A stretch of DNA of 24,735 bases from an uncultured Eggerthella sp. (GCA_900547965.1 URJE01000016.1:1-24735), one strand, 5' to 3'. Numbered from the stretch's first letter, positions 8,371 to 15,818 are shown. Made by a program: numbers and translations. The notes: a model not told the origin generated them from the letters alone.

Positions 8371-8933
8371 CTCAAAGACGCTTCGCCGGAAACGAGGCTT
8401 TTGGAAAGTTCAGCTAGGCGTTTGGCTGAAAGATGCTTTCCTTCTTTAACCCACTGCTGATAGAGGGCTATTGCAGTGTTGCAGCTGAACATGAGAACTA
8501 GAGAGATTTCGGCTGCGGAAAGACGGCCGAACTTCCGAGTGTTTATGCGTTGAAGCTCGGTCAGCCGGGCAATGAGTGTACCGCTGATGATATCCGAGCC
8601 GGTACCGCATACCATGCACTCGTAAACGGGATTTTGATTTCCCTCATCGCAGAGATGGAGGGTGAGTTCAGCGACAAACTGCTCATTGTTCTCGGGCAGA
8701 TTGAGTCCTTCGGCTTTGCTGAGAAATGATTCGAGGAAGGCATCGAGGTATTCCTGGACAAGGTTTTCGAGTGCGGGGTAATGGCGGTAGAACGTCTTTT
8801 TGCCGATGCGGGCTTGGCGGCATAGCTCAGCAACAGTAATAGACTCTAGTGCTTGCTTGCCGGCGAGTTCTTCAAAGGATTCATGGATGGCCTCGAGGGT
8901 TTTGACGATGCGAAGATCAGTGGCGTTGGCCAT
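8364..8933 (-). CDS. TetR/AcrR family transcriptional regulator
   Basis: 189 aa one-component repressor-type protein. The N-terminal helix-turn-helix reads ITVAELCRQARIGKKTFYRH (about residues 32-51), the hallmark TetR pattern ending in TFYRHY. The C-terminal ligand and dimer domain is divergent and gives no clue to the inducer. ATG at 8933 has GAGGAG about seven bases upstream; a longer open frame to 9029 lacks a site. The upstream region holds two AATAACAC direct repeats 31 bp apart (8989 and 9020), possible operator sites. The oxidoreductase gene upstream is on the same strand but separated by a terminator. Confidence 0.88.
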   Translation of the reverse strand: MANATDLRIVKTLEAIHESFEELAGKQALESITVAELCRQARIGKKTFYRHYPALENLVQEYLDAFLESFLSKAEGLNLPENNEQFVAELTLHLCDEGNQNPVYECMVCGTGSDIISGTLIARLTELQRINTRKFGRLSAAEISLVLMFSCNTAIALYQQWVKEGKHLSAKRLAELSKSLVSGEASLRK

Positions 8934-8988
8934 TCGTTTCTCCTCTTTGTGTCCGGATGTTTTTCGGTTTCTCTGACTCATGGTACCT

Positions 8989-9027
8989 AATAACACTGCA
9001 GGATTGGATCTATATATTGAATAACAC
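8989..9027. promoter_or_regulatory. Direct repeat AATAACAC, possible operator of the TetR gene
   Basis: AATAACAC occurs at 8989-8996 and 9020-9027, start to start 31 bp, about three helical turns, in an AT-rich stretch (8985-9080) upstream of the regulator gene. Assignment as operator is inference. Confidence 0.3.
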
Positions 9028-9119
9028 ATAGGTATATTAAGATAACTGAGTATCGTAACTAATTAAAATACCAGGTAAACCATGTGATACTGGTGTGCAT
9101 CCGATGCTGATTCAGACAC

Positions 9120-9148
9120 AAAAAGAGGGCAGTCGTCTGACTGCCCTC
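9120..9148 (-). terminator. Rho-independent terminator of the oxidoreductase gene
   Basis: GAGGGCAGTC (9125-9134) and GACTGCCCTC (9139-9148) form a perfect 10-bp stem with loop GTCT; on the - strand it is followed by TTTTT (complement of 9120-9124). Confidence 0.88.
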
Positions 9149-9187
9149 AATAGAGGCGGGAGGGGTAAACCAAGATGTTCGTATGGA

Positions 9188-9763
9188 TTAGTTCCCGGTT
9201 GCTTTTTCTAAGGCTTCAGACAAAAGAGCGTCTACGTTTGCTCCGACCACGTCTAAGCCGACAGCGCTTACGCATTCCGATTCTTTGATGCCATACAAAC
9301 GGGCAAGAACGGCGATGTTCTGGTAGCCGCAGTCGGCTTCATCGGGAAGCATGCCTCCTCGAGTGGTGACATAGGTGAGCTTGTCTGCCCTGCAGAGTCC
9401 CATGGGCCCATGCTCGCTGTAGAGGTAGTTGATCCCCACTATGTCGATGTGCTCGATGTACGTTTTCAGCGAGGCTGGGTAGCTGGAAGCCCAAAAGGGG
9501 GCTGCTATAACGATGCGATCGGCATCGCGGAACTGACGGGCGAAGGTGAACACCCTGTTATCGAATTCCCCCTTCTGCTCCAATGCCTGGCGCGCATTGA
9601 GCGTTTCAGTTGTAAGCGGAGCGAGGTTTTCTTCTTCCAGAATGACCTCGGTAACCTCGAAGGGCTCTTTCCTTTGCATTGCCTCTATAACGCCTCTGGC
9701 AAGCTTCAGGGAGCGGGAGGTTTCGCGGTTTACGCAGGCGTTTACAAATAGCAGCTTCTTCAT
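9188..9763 (-). CDS. Flavodoxin-fold NAD(P)H oxidoreductase (AzoR/NQO-like)
   Basis: 191 aa, flavodoxin_2 fold, predicted FMN-dependent NAD(P)H oxidoreductase of the azoreductase/quinone reductase group. The N-terminal KKLLFVNACVNRETSRSLKL is the phosphate-binding region, APFWASSYPASLKTYIEHID the FMN-binding segment, and YVTTRGG the second flavin loop, all in the AzoR order. Natural substrate (quinone, azo or nitro compound) is not predictable. ATG at 9763 with AGAGGG five bases upstream. A strong hairpin precedes it and a terminator follows, so it is monocistronic. Several cysteines (C10, C123 region, C145 region) are not part of a recognised motif. Confidence 0.85.
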   Translation of the reverse strand: MKKLLFVNACVNRETSRSLKLARGVIEAMQRKEPFEVTEVILEEENLAPLTTETLNARQALEQKGEFDNRVFTFARQFRDADRIVIAAPFWASSYPASLKTYIEHIDIVGINYLYSEHGPMGLCRADKLTYVTTRGGMLPDEADCGYQNIAVLARLYGIKESECVSAVGLDVVGANVDALLSEALEKATGN

Positions 9764-9791
9764 GGATCCCTCTTCTGTTTGTTCGATACGA

Positions 9792-9826
9792 GAAAGCCCC
9801 TTTAGCGTATCGCTAAAGGGGCTTTC
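9792..9826 (-). terminator. Terminator downstream of the HTH-aminotransferase gene
   Basis: A perfect 16-bp stem (9792-9807 with 9811-9826) and a 3-base loop. Located 44 bases after the stop of the aminotransferase gene on the - strand; the trailing T run is short, so it may work as a stability hairpin too. Confidence 0.65.
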
Positions 9827-9870
9827 GTAATGTGGTTAGTTGCGTTTAGGGGTGGATAACCATTGGCCGG

Positions 9871-11433
9871 TTATGCCTGTCGATAATGGCGCAGGAAGTC
9901 GTCCAGGTTGGTCATGCATTCGCTAAGCACTTCGATGCGCGGCAAGTATACTACGCGGAAATGGTCGGGCTGTTGCCAATTAAAGCCCTTGCCCGGCACC
10001 AGCAGGATCTTCTTTTCATGCAGCAAATCAAGAGCAAATTGCTCATCGTTGGTGATGTTGAATTTCTTCGCGTCGATTTTTGGGAAGATATAGAAGCCGC
10101 CCTTGGGCTTCACTGCGGTGATGCCATCAATGCTGTTAAGGGCGTTGTACACGTATTCGCGCTGTTCGTATACGCGTCCGCCGGGAACCACGTAGCTTTC
10201 TACGCTCTGATGCCCCCAAAGCGCCGTCTGGACGATGCTTTGGGCTGGAACATTGGAGCACAAGCGCATGTTCGAGAGCATGTCGATTCCCAGGATAAAG
10301 TCGCGGGCACAGTTGCGGTTACCGGAAAGAACCATCCATCCAATGCGATAGCCGGCAATCATGTGGCTCTTGGATAGGCCGCTGAAGGTGACGCAGAACA
10401 GGTCGGGGGCCATGCTGGCGATGGATACGTGCTCTTCGCCATCGAAGACCAGGCGGTCATAAATCTCATCAGAGAAGATCATGAGCTGATGCTTGCGAGC
10501 TACATCGACTATCTCTTGCAGAACTTCGCGCGGGTACAGCGCACCCGTGGGGTTGTTAGGGTTGATGATAACGATGGCCTTGGTGCGTGGTGTGATTTTG
10601 CTTTCGATGTCTTGGATGTCGGGGTACCACTCTGCCTGCTCGTCGCAAATGTAATGCACGGGATTGCCTCCGGCAAGGGTTGCGCAAGCTGTCCAAAGTG
10701 GGTAATCAGGGCTTGGGATAAGGATCTCGTCGCCATTATCGAGAAGAGCCTGCATGCACAGGTTGATAAGCTCGCTCACGCCGTTTCCCGTATAGATGCT
10801 GTCCATGTCTACGTTGGGAAGGCCTTTGATCTGAGAGTATTGCATGATGGCCTTGCGGGCGCTGAAGAGTCCCTTTGAATCGCTATACCCTTCGCAGTCG
10901 GGCAGCTGGTGGCGCATGTCTTGGACAACCTCGTCGGGGGTGCGGAAACCGAAAGGAGCAGGGTTGCCAATATTGAGCTTCAGGATGCGCATGCCCTGGC
11001 GCTCCATGCGTGCCGCTTCGTCCACGACTGGGCCTCGAACGTCGTACAAGACGTTGTTGAGCTTGGAGGATTTCTTGAACTGACGCATGGGTGCACTTCC
11101 TTCTGTGGTGGCTGGAGCGGTATCTCGTGTTTGTTCACTGCTGGATTCTGCGGTGTTGTTTTTGGCGGCTGCAGTGGCCGAAGGCTCGGGTTGGGCGGGT
11201 TTGTCCTCGTGTGTTTCGCCTTTGGCGAGCCATGTCGCAGAAACGTTCAGTGTTTGGGCTAGCGCCGCCATAACATCGGGACGAGGAATTGTTTTTCCGC
11301 TTACGTATTGGCTCACCTGGCTTTTGCCCAGTTTGAATCCAAGGGTTTCAGCGGCATGGATAAGGTCGGTTTGCTTCATGTTTTCGCTGCCCATGGCAAC
11401 TTTAAGCCGTTCGGAAAACGTTTGCTGATCCAC
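9871..11433 (-). CDS. XRE-type helix-turn-helix fused to an AlaA-like alanine aminotransferase
   Basis: 520 aa in two parts. Residues about 7-68 are a Cro/C1 (XRE) helix-turn-helix (LGFKLGKSQVSQYVSGKTIP, then a second-half ALAQTLNVSATWLAKG). Residues about 73-112 are a low-complexity Ala/Thr/Glu/Ser linker. From M116 the protein follows E. coli AlaA closely: SSKLNNVLYDVRGP, LKLNIGNPAPFGF, GYSDSKGLFSARKAIM, NPNNPTGALY, SDEIYDRLVF and the PLP lysine in SGLSKSHMIAGYRIGW (Lys355). AlaA transfers an amino group between glutamate and pyruvate. The start is GTG 11433 with AAAGGAG six bases upstream. Five TTGAACT/AGTTCAA motifs lie just upstream, so autoregulation is likely. A ribosome site before M116 could give a second, enzyme-only product. 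This is not the GntR-aminotransferase (MocR) design. Confidence 0.92.
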   Translation of the reverse strand: MDQQTFSERLKVAMGSENMKQTDLIHAAETLGFKLGKSQVSQYVSGKTIPRPDVMAALAQTLNVSATWLAKGETHEDKPAQPEPSATAAAKNNTAESSSEQTRDTAPATTEGSAPMRQFKKSSKLNNVLYDVRGPVVDEAARMERQGMRILKLNIGNPAPFGFRTPDEVVQDMRHQLPDCEGYSDSKGLFSARKAIMQYSQIKGLPNVDMDSIYTGNGVSELINLCMQALLDNGDEILIPSPDYPLWTACATLAGGNPVHYICDEQAEWYPDIQDIESKITPRTKAIVIINPNNPTGALYPREVLQEIVDVARKHQLMIFSDEIYDRLVFDGEEHVSIASMAPDLFCVTFSGLSKSHMIAGYRIGWMVLSGNRNCARDFILGIDMLSNMRLCSNVPAQSIVQTALWGHQSVESYVVPGGRVYEQREYVYNALNSIDGITAVKPKGGFYIFPKIDAKKFNITNDEQFALDLLHEKKILLVPGKGFNWQQPDHFRVVYLPRIEVLSECMTNLDDFLRHYRQA

Positions 11434-11445
11434 GCTGTCTCCTTT

Positions 11446-11558
11446 AGTTCAAGTTAGTTTTGAACTATTCTTGGTGCTTACATGAATAGTTCAATTTACT
11501 GAAGGATAGCATGCTATTAAATTGAACTGAAGGAGATATCGGTAAATTAAATTGAACT
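11446..11558. promoter_or_regulatory. Array of five TTGAACT/AGTTCAA motifs, putative operators
   Basis: Motif at 11446-11452 (AGTTCAA), 11460-11466 (TTGAACT), 11488-11494 (AGTTCAA), 11522-11528 and 11552-11558 (TTGAACT). The last two are parts of a 13-base direct repeat ATTAAATTGAACT, 30 bp apart. TGAACTATTC (11461-11470) and GAATAGTTCA (11484-11493) form a perfect 10-bp inverted repeat. The array sits immediately upstream of the XRE-AlaA gene. Confidence 0.6.
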
Positions 11559-11567
11559 TGTGCTAGT

Positions 11568-11599
11568 AAAAAAGCGGACGGCAATGTGCCGCCCGCTTT
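11568..11599 (-). terminator. Rho-independent terminator after the ACP gene
   Basis: AAAGCGGACGGCA (11571-11583) pairs with TGCCGCCCGCTTT (11587-11599) with one mismatch; on the - strand it runs into TTTTTT. It closes the ACP transcription unit and separates it from the operator array. Confidence 0.8.
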
Positions 11600-11641
11600 G
11601 TAGAGATCGATGGCTCTGCTTTTCTGAGCGCATCAGGTTAG

Positions 11642-11674
11642 GTGGGAAAGTGGTACCTGTCCCTATTTTCCCAC
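11642..11674. repeat. Palindromic-family element abutting the ACP stop
   Basis: GTGGGAAAGTGGTACC on the left and GTCCCTATTTTCCCAC on the right. On the - strand the ACP TAG stop continues into TGGGAAAATAGGGACAGG, the clearest example of the repeat fused to a stop codon. Confidence 0.8.
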
Positions 11675-11898
11675 TATTCCTGCAGACCCTCGATGTAGTT
11701 GATCAGGTCGCCTACGGTTTCCAAGTCTTCAGGCTCGCCGAACTCAATGCCGCATTCGTCTTCCAAATCGCAGATGAGCTCAACCATGTCCAGTGAATCA
11801 ATACCCAGGGAATCGAAGGTGGAATCTTCGGTAACCTGCTCGGGTTCGATGTCGAGGTTGTTGTTGAGAAGGGTGGTGATGGTGCTCATGATATCCAT
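11674..11898 (-). CDS. Acyl carrier protein
   Basis: 74-aa acidic protein, standard ACP size. The phosphopantetheine attachment serine is Ser35 in GIDSLDMVEL, preceded by the usual DSTFDSL helix start. Holo-ACP carries acyl chains in fatty acid or related synthesis. No fab genes are adjacent, so whether it is the housekeeping ACP cannot be told. ATG 11898 has AAAGGA about nine bases upstream; ATG 11889, three codons in, is an alternative. TACAAT at 11942-11937 is a likely -10 box. The gene stands 119 bases after tRNA-Sec on the same strand. Confidence 0.92.
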   Translation of the reverse strand: MDIMSTITTLLNNNLDIEPEQVTEDSTFDSLGIDSLDMVELICDLEDECGIEFGEPEDLETVGDLINYIEGLQE

Positions 11899-11936
11899 GA
11901 TGAGAGTCCTTTCGTAGTGCGGTAAAACGCGAGCAC

Positions 11937-11942
11937 ATTGTA
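11937..11942 (-). promoter_or_regulatory. Putative -10 box of the ACP gene
   Basis: TACAAT on the - strand about 39 bases before the start codon. A matching -35 is weak, so read-through from the upstream selenium block is also possible. Confidence 0.4.
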
Positions 11943-12017
11943 CCCGATTACGGCGCATCAACCAGCGAAAGAGCGAGATCCTAACGAATTAGCATCGAGG
12001 GAATGGCAAAGTGAAAA

Positions 12018-12114
12018 TGGCGGAGACGTGTGCGAATCGAACACACCTGAGACGTTCTGCGCGCCTCTCAGCGGCTTTGAAGGCCGTGGGGCCCACCAGG
12101 GCCCATCCGTCTCC
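12018..12114 (-). tRNA. selC: Selenocysteine tRNA, anticodon UCA
   Basis: 97 bases with encoded CCA (12018-12020). Acceptor GGAGACG pairs with CGTCTCC. The D arm has the Sec-specific six-pair stem GGGCCC/GGGCCC with loop TGGT. The anticodon loop is CTTCAAA with TCA at 12080-12078. A long variable arm is closed by CTGAGA/TCTCAG, and the T arm has loop TTCGATT. The length, extended acceptor-T stack, long D stem and UCA anticodon together identify tRNA-Sec. The eighth acceptor pair appears as G-A and the first anticodon-stem pair as A-C, small departures from ideal. It lies on the same strand 130 bases after selB; a TAATAT (12137-12132) 17 bases before the 5' end could be its own -10. Confidence 0.96.
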
Positions 12115-12155
12115 CTATAGAAACCGTGCCCATATTACCTTTTCAGGAGCGAGAA

Positions 12156-12242
12156 TCCAGCTTTTTGCCGCTTAATTCGGCGATCGGCAAAAAGCTGGAC
12201 AGGCGACCTTTTATCTGTTCAGCGAATAGAGGGCCGCCTGTT
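12156..12242 (-). other. Hairpins between selB and tRNA-Sec
   Basis: TCCAGCTTTTTGCCG (12156-12170) pairs perfectly with CGGCAAAAAGCTGGA (12185-12199), 15 bp with a 14-base loop, and ACAGGCG (12198-12204 region) can pair with CGCCTGT just after the selB stop. No T run follows on the - strand, so this looks less like a terminator than like a processing or stability structure between mRNA and tRNA. Confidence 0.55.
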
Positions 12243-12244
12243 AT

Positions 12245-14185
12245 TTACGCTAGGCTTCTTTCATCTCCCGATCGTTTTGTGATGCGTTTTTCATCAAAGT
12301 ATTCAAGAAGGGGAATGGCATACTTGCGGCTTGTGCCCATCGCGTCTTTGAGCTCGGTTGCCGTGGCGCTTCCTTTTTCCTGCAGGCATTTCACGGTTGC
12401 CTCCTGCAATTGCTGCAGCGATTCTGCGGTAAAGCAGTAGGTTTTGTTCACGCGCAATGCCCTTCCTTGTTGTTCAAGCGCCAAGAGCGCTTTGCGGCCT
12501 TGTGCGGCGTCGAGTCCTGCTTCCTTGAAAGCGTCCTCGACGGGAGGCGGGGTGGTGCCATGCGAATGCAACGCGGTGTAGAGGGAATCGGCTGCTTGCT
12601 TTTCCAAATTGCGAGCACCGGCGCCTGCCTTCGGGTGGCTGACTTCGTTTTTCTCAAGAACAAGCTTCCCCGTTGCGATAGCTTCTTCCAGCAATGCCCT
12701 GAAGCATTCGTCTGGTAGATGACGCGGATAGCGCTGTTTGAGGGTGTTGATTGCCATACCGGTAGCTGCTGGTTCGTTTGCGTGGAATGCAACCAGGATA
12801 TTCTCCATGGCCATGATGTGTCGTTGAACTGTGGTGCGCTTGGCCCAGAGTTCATGGTTTGCTCCCAATGATGTGTACTCGGGCCGTTTGGCGGTTTCGG
12901 CCTCCGATTCAAGCAACTCGACAATACGTTGAGCGGGGATGTTGGCAATGCGAGAAATCTCTCTTGCGGAGATGGGGATATCGCACGAATCGATAACTGC
13001 ATGGCAAATGGCAAGATTGTCGCTTTCGGTCAGGGCGGCCAAAAGCGAGCGGTCTGCATCTTTCAGATTCGTTCGGTGATGAGGGATGCTGTTAAGGACG
13101 GTTCCGCCGCCAATAACGCGAACTGGTGAAAATGATCGGACGATAAACCGGTCGTTGCGTGAAACGGGCAAGGGCACGTCAAGGCGTATTTGCGCGAACG
13201 CGGTTTGGCCAGGGGCCAGTTCTCCGAGTCCGTCCATCAAAAGAAGGCGCCCCGTTACCTCTCGGGTGCCATGGGCGACGTGCACAGTCGATCCGCTTTC
13301 TAGCGGTTTTGCCTGCGTGCTAGTTGCGGGCAGGTAGGTAAATTGGGCGTCGAAGCGGTTGCTCGCTTCCAGAGTGCCTGGTGTTACTAGGAAATCGCCA
13401 GGATCAAGGTCTTCTTTCTTAACTCCAACCAAATTCAATGCAGTGCGATTTCCGGCAAGGCTTTCCTGGACATCTGACCCATGAACCTGCACCGATCTTA
13501 CGCGCGTGAGGATACCCGAAGGCACCACTTCAAGTTCCATATCGGGTTCAACGGATCCCTGCCATAGGGTTCCTGTTACAACCGTGCCAGCGCCTTTGAT
13601 AGTGAATACGCGATCGATAGGAAGACGGACGGGGCCTTCTTTGGCGGTGCTTCTTAGCTCTTGCGCCTGATTTGCAAGAACGCTCTTCAGCTCGTCGAGC
13701 CCTTGGCCTGTTCGTGCAGAAACGGAAACAAGTGGAGCGTCGGCAAAGGGTGTTCCCTCTAAGCCTGCTCGTATTTCTTCGCTGACAAGCTCAATCCATT
13801 CTTCATCTACGAGATCGCATTTGGTAAGGGCAATAACGCAGTTGGTGATGCCGAGCAGCTGAAGGACAGCGGTATGCTCGCGTGTTTGGGGCATGATTCC
13901 GTCATCAGCGGCTATGCACAAAAGAGCAAGGTCGATGCCCGAAGCGCCGGCGATCATTTGCCGGACAAAGCGCTCGTGCCCCGGCACGTCTACCACGCCA
14001 AGAGACGTTCCGTCGGGAAGGGGGAGGCGGGCGAATCCCAATTCAATGGTGATTCCTCTGCGCTTTTCTTCGGCAAGGCGGTCTGGGTCGGTTCCGGTAA
14101 GCGCTTCAATCAGCGTCGATTTGCCGTGATCGATATGGCCAGCAGTGCCGACGATAAGGGGGCTTTCGCTTTTATGGTGTGCCAT
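12245..14185 (-). CDS. selB: Selenocysteine-specific elongation factor SelB
   Basis: GTPase that brings Sec-tRNA-Sec to UGA codons by binding the mRNA SECIS hairpin; 646 aa. Residues 13-24 GTAGHIDHGKST are the P-loop (G1), RRGITIELGF the G2 region, DVPGHE (66-71) G3 and TKCD (121-124) G4. EF-Tu-like domains 2 and 3 follow, then winged-helix repeats, the last being TATELKDAMGTSRKYAIPLL, typical of the SelB SECIS-binding domain. I choose ATG 14185, with GGAG six bases upstream; the TTG at 14215 overlaps selA and has no site. The selA stop is 13 bases upstream, so selA-selB are co-transcribed. Ends 130 bases before tRNA-Sec. Confidence 0.97.
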   Translation of the reverse strand: MAHHKSESPLIVGTAGHIDHGKSTLIEALTGTDPDRLAEEKRRGITIELGFARLPLPDGTSLGVVDVPGHERFVRQMIAGASGIDLALLCIAADDGIMPQTREHTAVLQLLGITNCVIALTKCDLVDEEWIELVSEEIRAGLEGTPFADAPLVSVSARTGQGLDELKSVLANQAQELRSTAKEGPVRLPIDRVFTIKGAGTVVTGTLWQGSVEPDMELEVVPSGILTRVRSVQVHGSDVQESLAGNRTALNLVGVKKEDLDPGDFLVTPGTLEASNRFDAQFTYLPATSTQAKPLESGSTVHVAHGTREVTGRLLLMDGLGELAPGQTAFAQIRLDVPLPVSRNDRFIVRSFSPVRVIGGGTVLNSIPHHRTNLKDADRSLLAALTESDNLAICHAVIDSCDIPISAREISRIANIPAQRIVELLESEAETAKRPEYTSLGANHELWAKRTTVQRHIMAMENILVAFHANEPAATGMAINTLKQRYPRHLPDECFRALLEEAIATGKLVLEKNEVSHPKAGAGARNLEKQAADSLYTALHSHGTTPPPVEDAFKEAGLDAAQGRKALLALEQQGRALRVNKTYCFTAESLQQLQEATVKCLQEKGSATATELKDAMGTSRKYAIPLLEYFDEKRITKRSGDERSLA

Positions 14186-14198
14186 GGGGAACTCCAAA

Positions 14199-15641
14199 CT
14201 AATGAGAGCGAGCAAGGAAGCCCGCGAGCGCTGCGGCGATTTCTTCGACCTCTTCGTTGCTCATGAGGGTTCGCGCGTCGAAGAGCAGTTTTTCTCGGTT
14301 GATGCGGGCAATGATGGGGGTGCGACGGTTTTGGGCAAGGTAGGCGGCGCACTCTTGTGCGCTCCAACCCGAGGGTTCGATCTCGACTGCGTAAGAAGGG
14401 ACGTCGTACATAGGAAGAGAGCCGCCTCCCGCGCGCGCGATGCTCGTCACAACAGAGACTGCGCACGATCCTTCGGGGACCGAAGCGGAAACTGCTTTGC
14501 ACAGCGATTCTGCCTGAGCTTCCACTGTTTCGGCAGGTGCGGTGAGCATGTGCAGGGTGGGTATGCTCTCGTGTGCCTTTTCGGGGTCGAGGTACAGGCG
14601 AAGAGTGGCTTCGAGTGCGGCAATGGTCATTTTGTCGAGACGCAAAGCACGTGCTAGCGGATTTTTCTTCAAGCGGTCTATAAGGCGTTTGCTGCCAACG
14701 ATTATGCCTGCTTGCGGGCCGCCGAGCAGCTTGTCTCCCGAGAAGGAAACCAGGTCGCACCCTTCAAGCGCTTCGGTTACTGTGGGTTCCCCGTATCCCT
14801 CAAGACCTCGTAGTGGTAGGAGCATGCCAGAGCCAAGATCTTCATACACCAGAAGGTCTTCTTCGCCGGTGCTGCTTCTGCGCTCGTTTTCGCGAGCGGC
14901 GATCATTTTCAGCTCTTTTGCCTGCACCGATTCGGTAAAGCCGATAAGGCGATAGTTGGAGGTGTGGACCTTCAGCAGCATTGCGGTTTCGGGTGTGATG
15001 GCACGTTCGTAGTCGGAGGGGTGGGTTTTATTGGTAGTACCCACTTCGACCATGTGCGCATTAGAGAAGTCCATGATATCGGGGATGCGAAACGAGCCGC
15101 CTATCTCGATGAGCTCGCCGCGGGAGATAACTGCTTGACGGTTGCGGGCGAATTCGTTGAGCACCATCATCACGGCTGCGGCATTGTTGTTAACCGCAAT
15201 TGCTGCCTCTGCTCCAGTCAGGGTGCATATCAGCTCTTCGCAGTGGGAATGCCTGCTGCCGCGCTGCATGGTGGAAAGGTCATATTCCAGGGTGGAATAG
15301 CCCTTTGCTGCGTTTTCGACGGCTGCCACTGCTTGTGGCGCGAGGGCGCTTCGTCCCAGATTGGTATGGAGTATCACGCCCGTTGCGTTGATTACATGTT
15401 TGAGAGAGGGTTCAGCCTGTGCTTGTAGGCGACGGAGCGTTCCGTTCGCTATTGCTTCTTCTGCGGGCGCAGTGTTGCTTTCGAGGATTATAGTGCGGGC
15501 TGCTTCTATTTCCTTACGAATGCAGTCGACCACCAGTTCGTGGGGAAAGGCTTCCATCGGGACGGACCGAGAAAGCATGGTGAGCACTTCATCTACAGCA
15601 GGAAGAGCTCTTAGGGCTTTGAGCTGGAGTTCTGTTGGCAT
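14199..15641 (-). CDS. selA: L-seryl-tRNA(Sec) selenium transferase SelA
   Basis: PLP enzyme converting Ser-tRNA-Sec to Sec-tRNA-Sec with selenophosphate; 480 aa. Family signatures: INATGVILHTNLGRSALAP, NLGRS, MQRGSRHSH, VNNNAAAVMMVLNEFA, RGELIEIGGSFRIPDIM, VGTTNKTH, and the PLP lysine in SGDKLLGGPQAGII (about Lys304). ATG 15641 has AGAGG nine bases upstream; TTG 15650 is an alternative three codons earlier. First gene of the - strand selA-selB-tRNA-Sec block. A TATAAT (15712-15707) lies about 65 bases before the start. Diverges from yedE on the other strand, so the two selenium units share one intergenic region. Confidence 0.97.
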   Translation of the reverse strand: MPTELQLKALRALPAVDEVLTMLSRSVPMEAFPHELVVDCIRKEIEAARTIILESNTAPAEEAIANGTLRRLQAQAEPSLKHVINATGVILHTNLGRSALAPQAVAAVENAAKGYSTLEYDLSTMQRGSRHSHCEELICTLTGAEAAIAVNNNAAAVMMVLNEFARNRQAVISRGELIEIGGSFRIPDIMDFSNAHMVEVGTTNKTHPSDYERAITPETAMLLKVHTSNYRLIGFTESVQAKELKMIAARENERRSSTGEEDLLVYEDLGSGMLLPLRGLEGYGEPTVTEALEGCDLVSFSGDKLLGGPQAGIIVGSKRLIDRLKKNPLARALRLDKMTIAALEATLRLYLDPEKAHESIPTLHMLTAPAETVEAQAESLCKAVSASVPEGSCAVSVVTSIARAGGGSLPMYDVPSYAVEIEPSGWSAQECAAYLAQNRRTPIIARINREKLLFDARTLMSNEEVEEIAAALAGFLARSH

Positions 15642-15706
15642 AGCTTGCAACCTCTTCTGTGTTTGGTCGGTTCAAACCCAAGTGTGGGGAGTGTATTCAA
15701 GCGCAC

Positions 15707-15712
15707 ATTATA
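15707..15712 (-). promoter_or_regulatory. Putative -10 box of the selA-selB unit
   Basis: TATAAT on the - strand, about 65 bases before the selA start. No clear -35 hexamer at normal spacing. Confidence 0.45.
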
Positions 15713-15784
15713 AGAAGCTTCGTAATTGGCGGGCTTGCTTTTCCCATTAGTGGGCAATTTGAGGCACTGAAGTGAAAAGTTGGC

Positions 15785-15812
15785 GTGACAATCAAGCGTC
15801 AATGGGTATAAT
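15785..15812 (+). promoter_or_regulatory. Putative sigma-70-type promoter of yedE
   Basis: GTGACA (15785-15790), a 16-base spacer and TATAAT (15807-15812). It would start RNA near 15819 and give an untranslated leader of about 220 bases before yedE. Confidence 0.6.
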
Positions 15813-15818
15813 CAGCGC

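Noticed and set aside
12448..13014. 188-aa frame within selB on the same strand
   Set aside because: An out-of-phase shadow of the selB C-terminal region; the real frame shows SelB winged-helix motifs.
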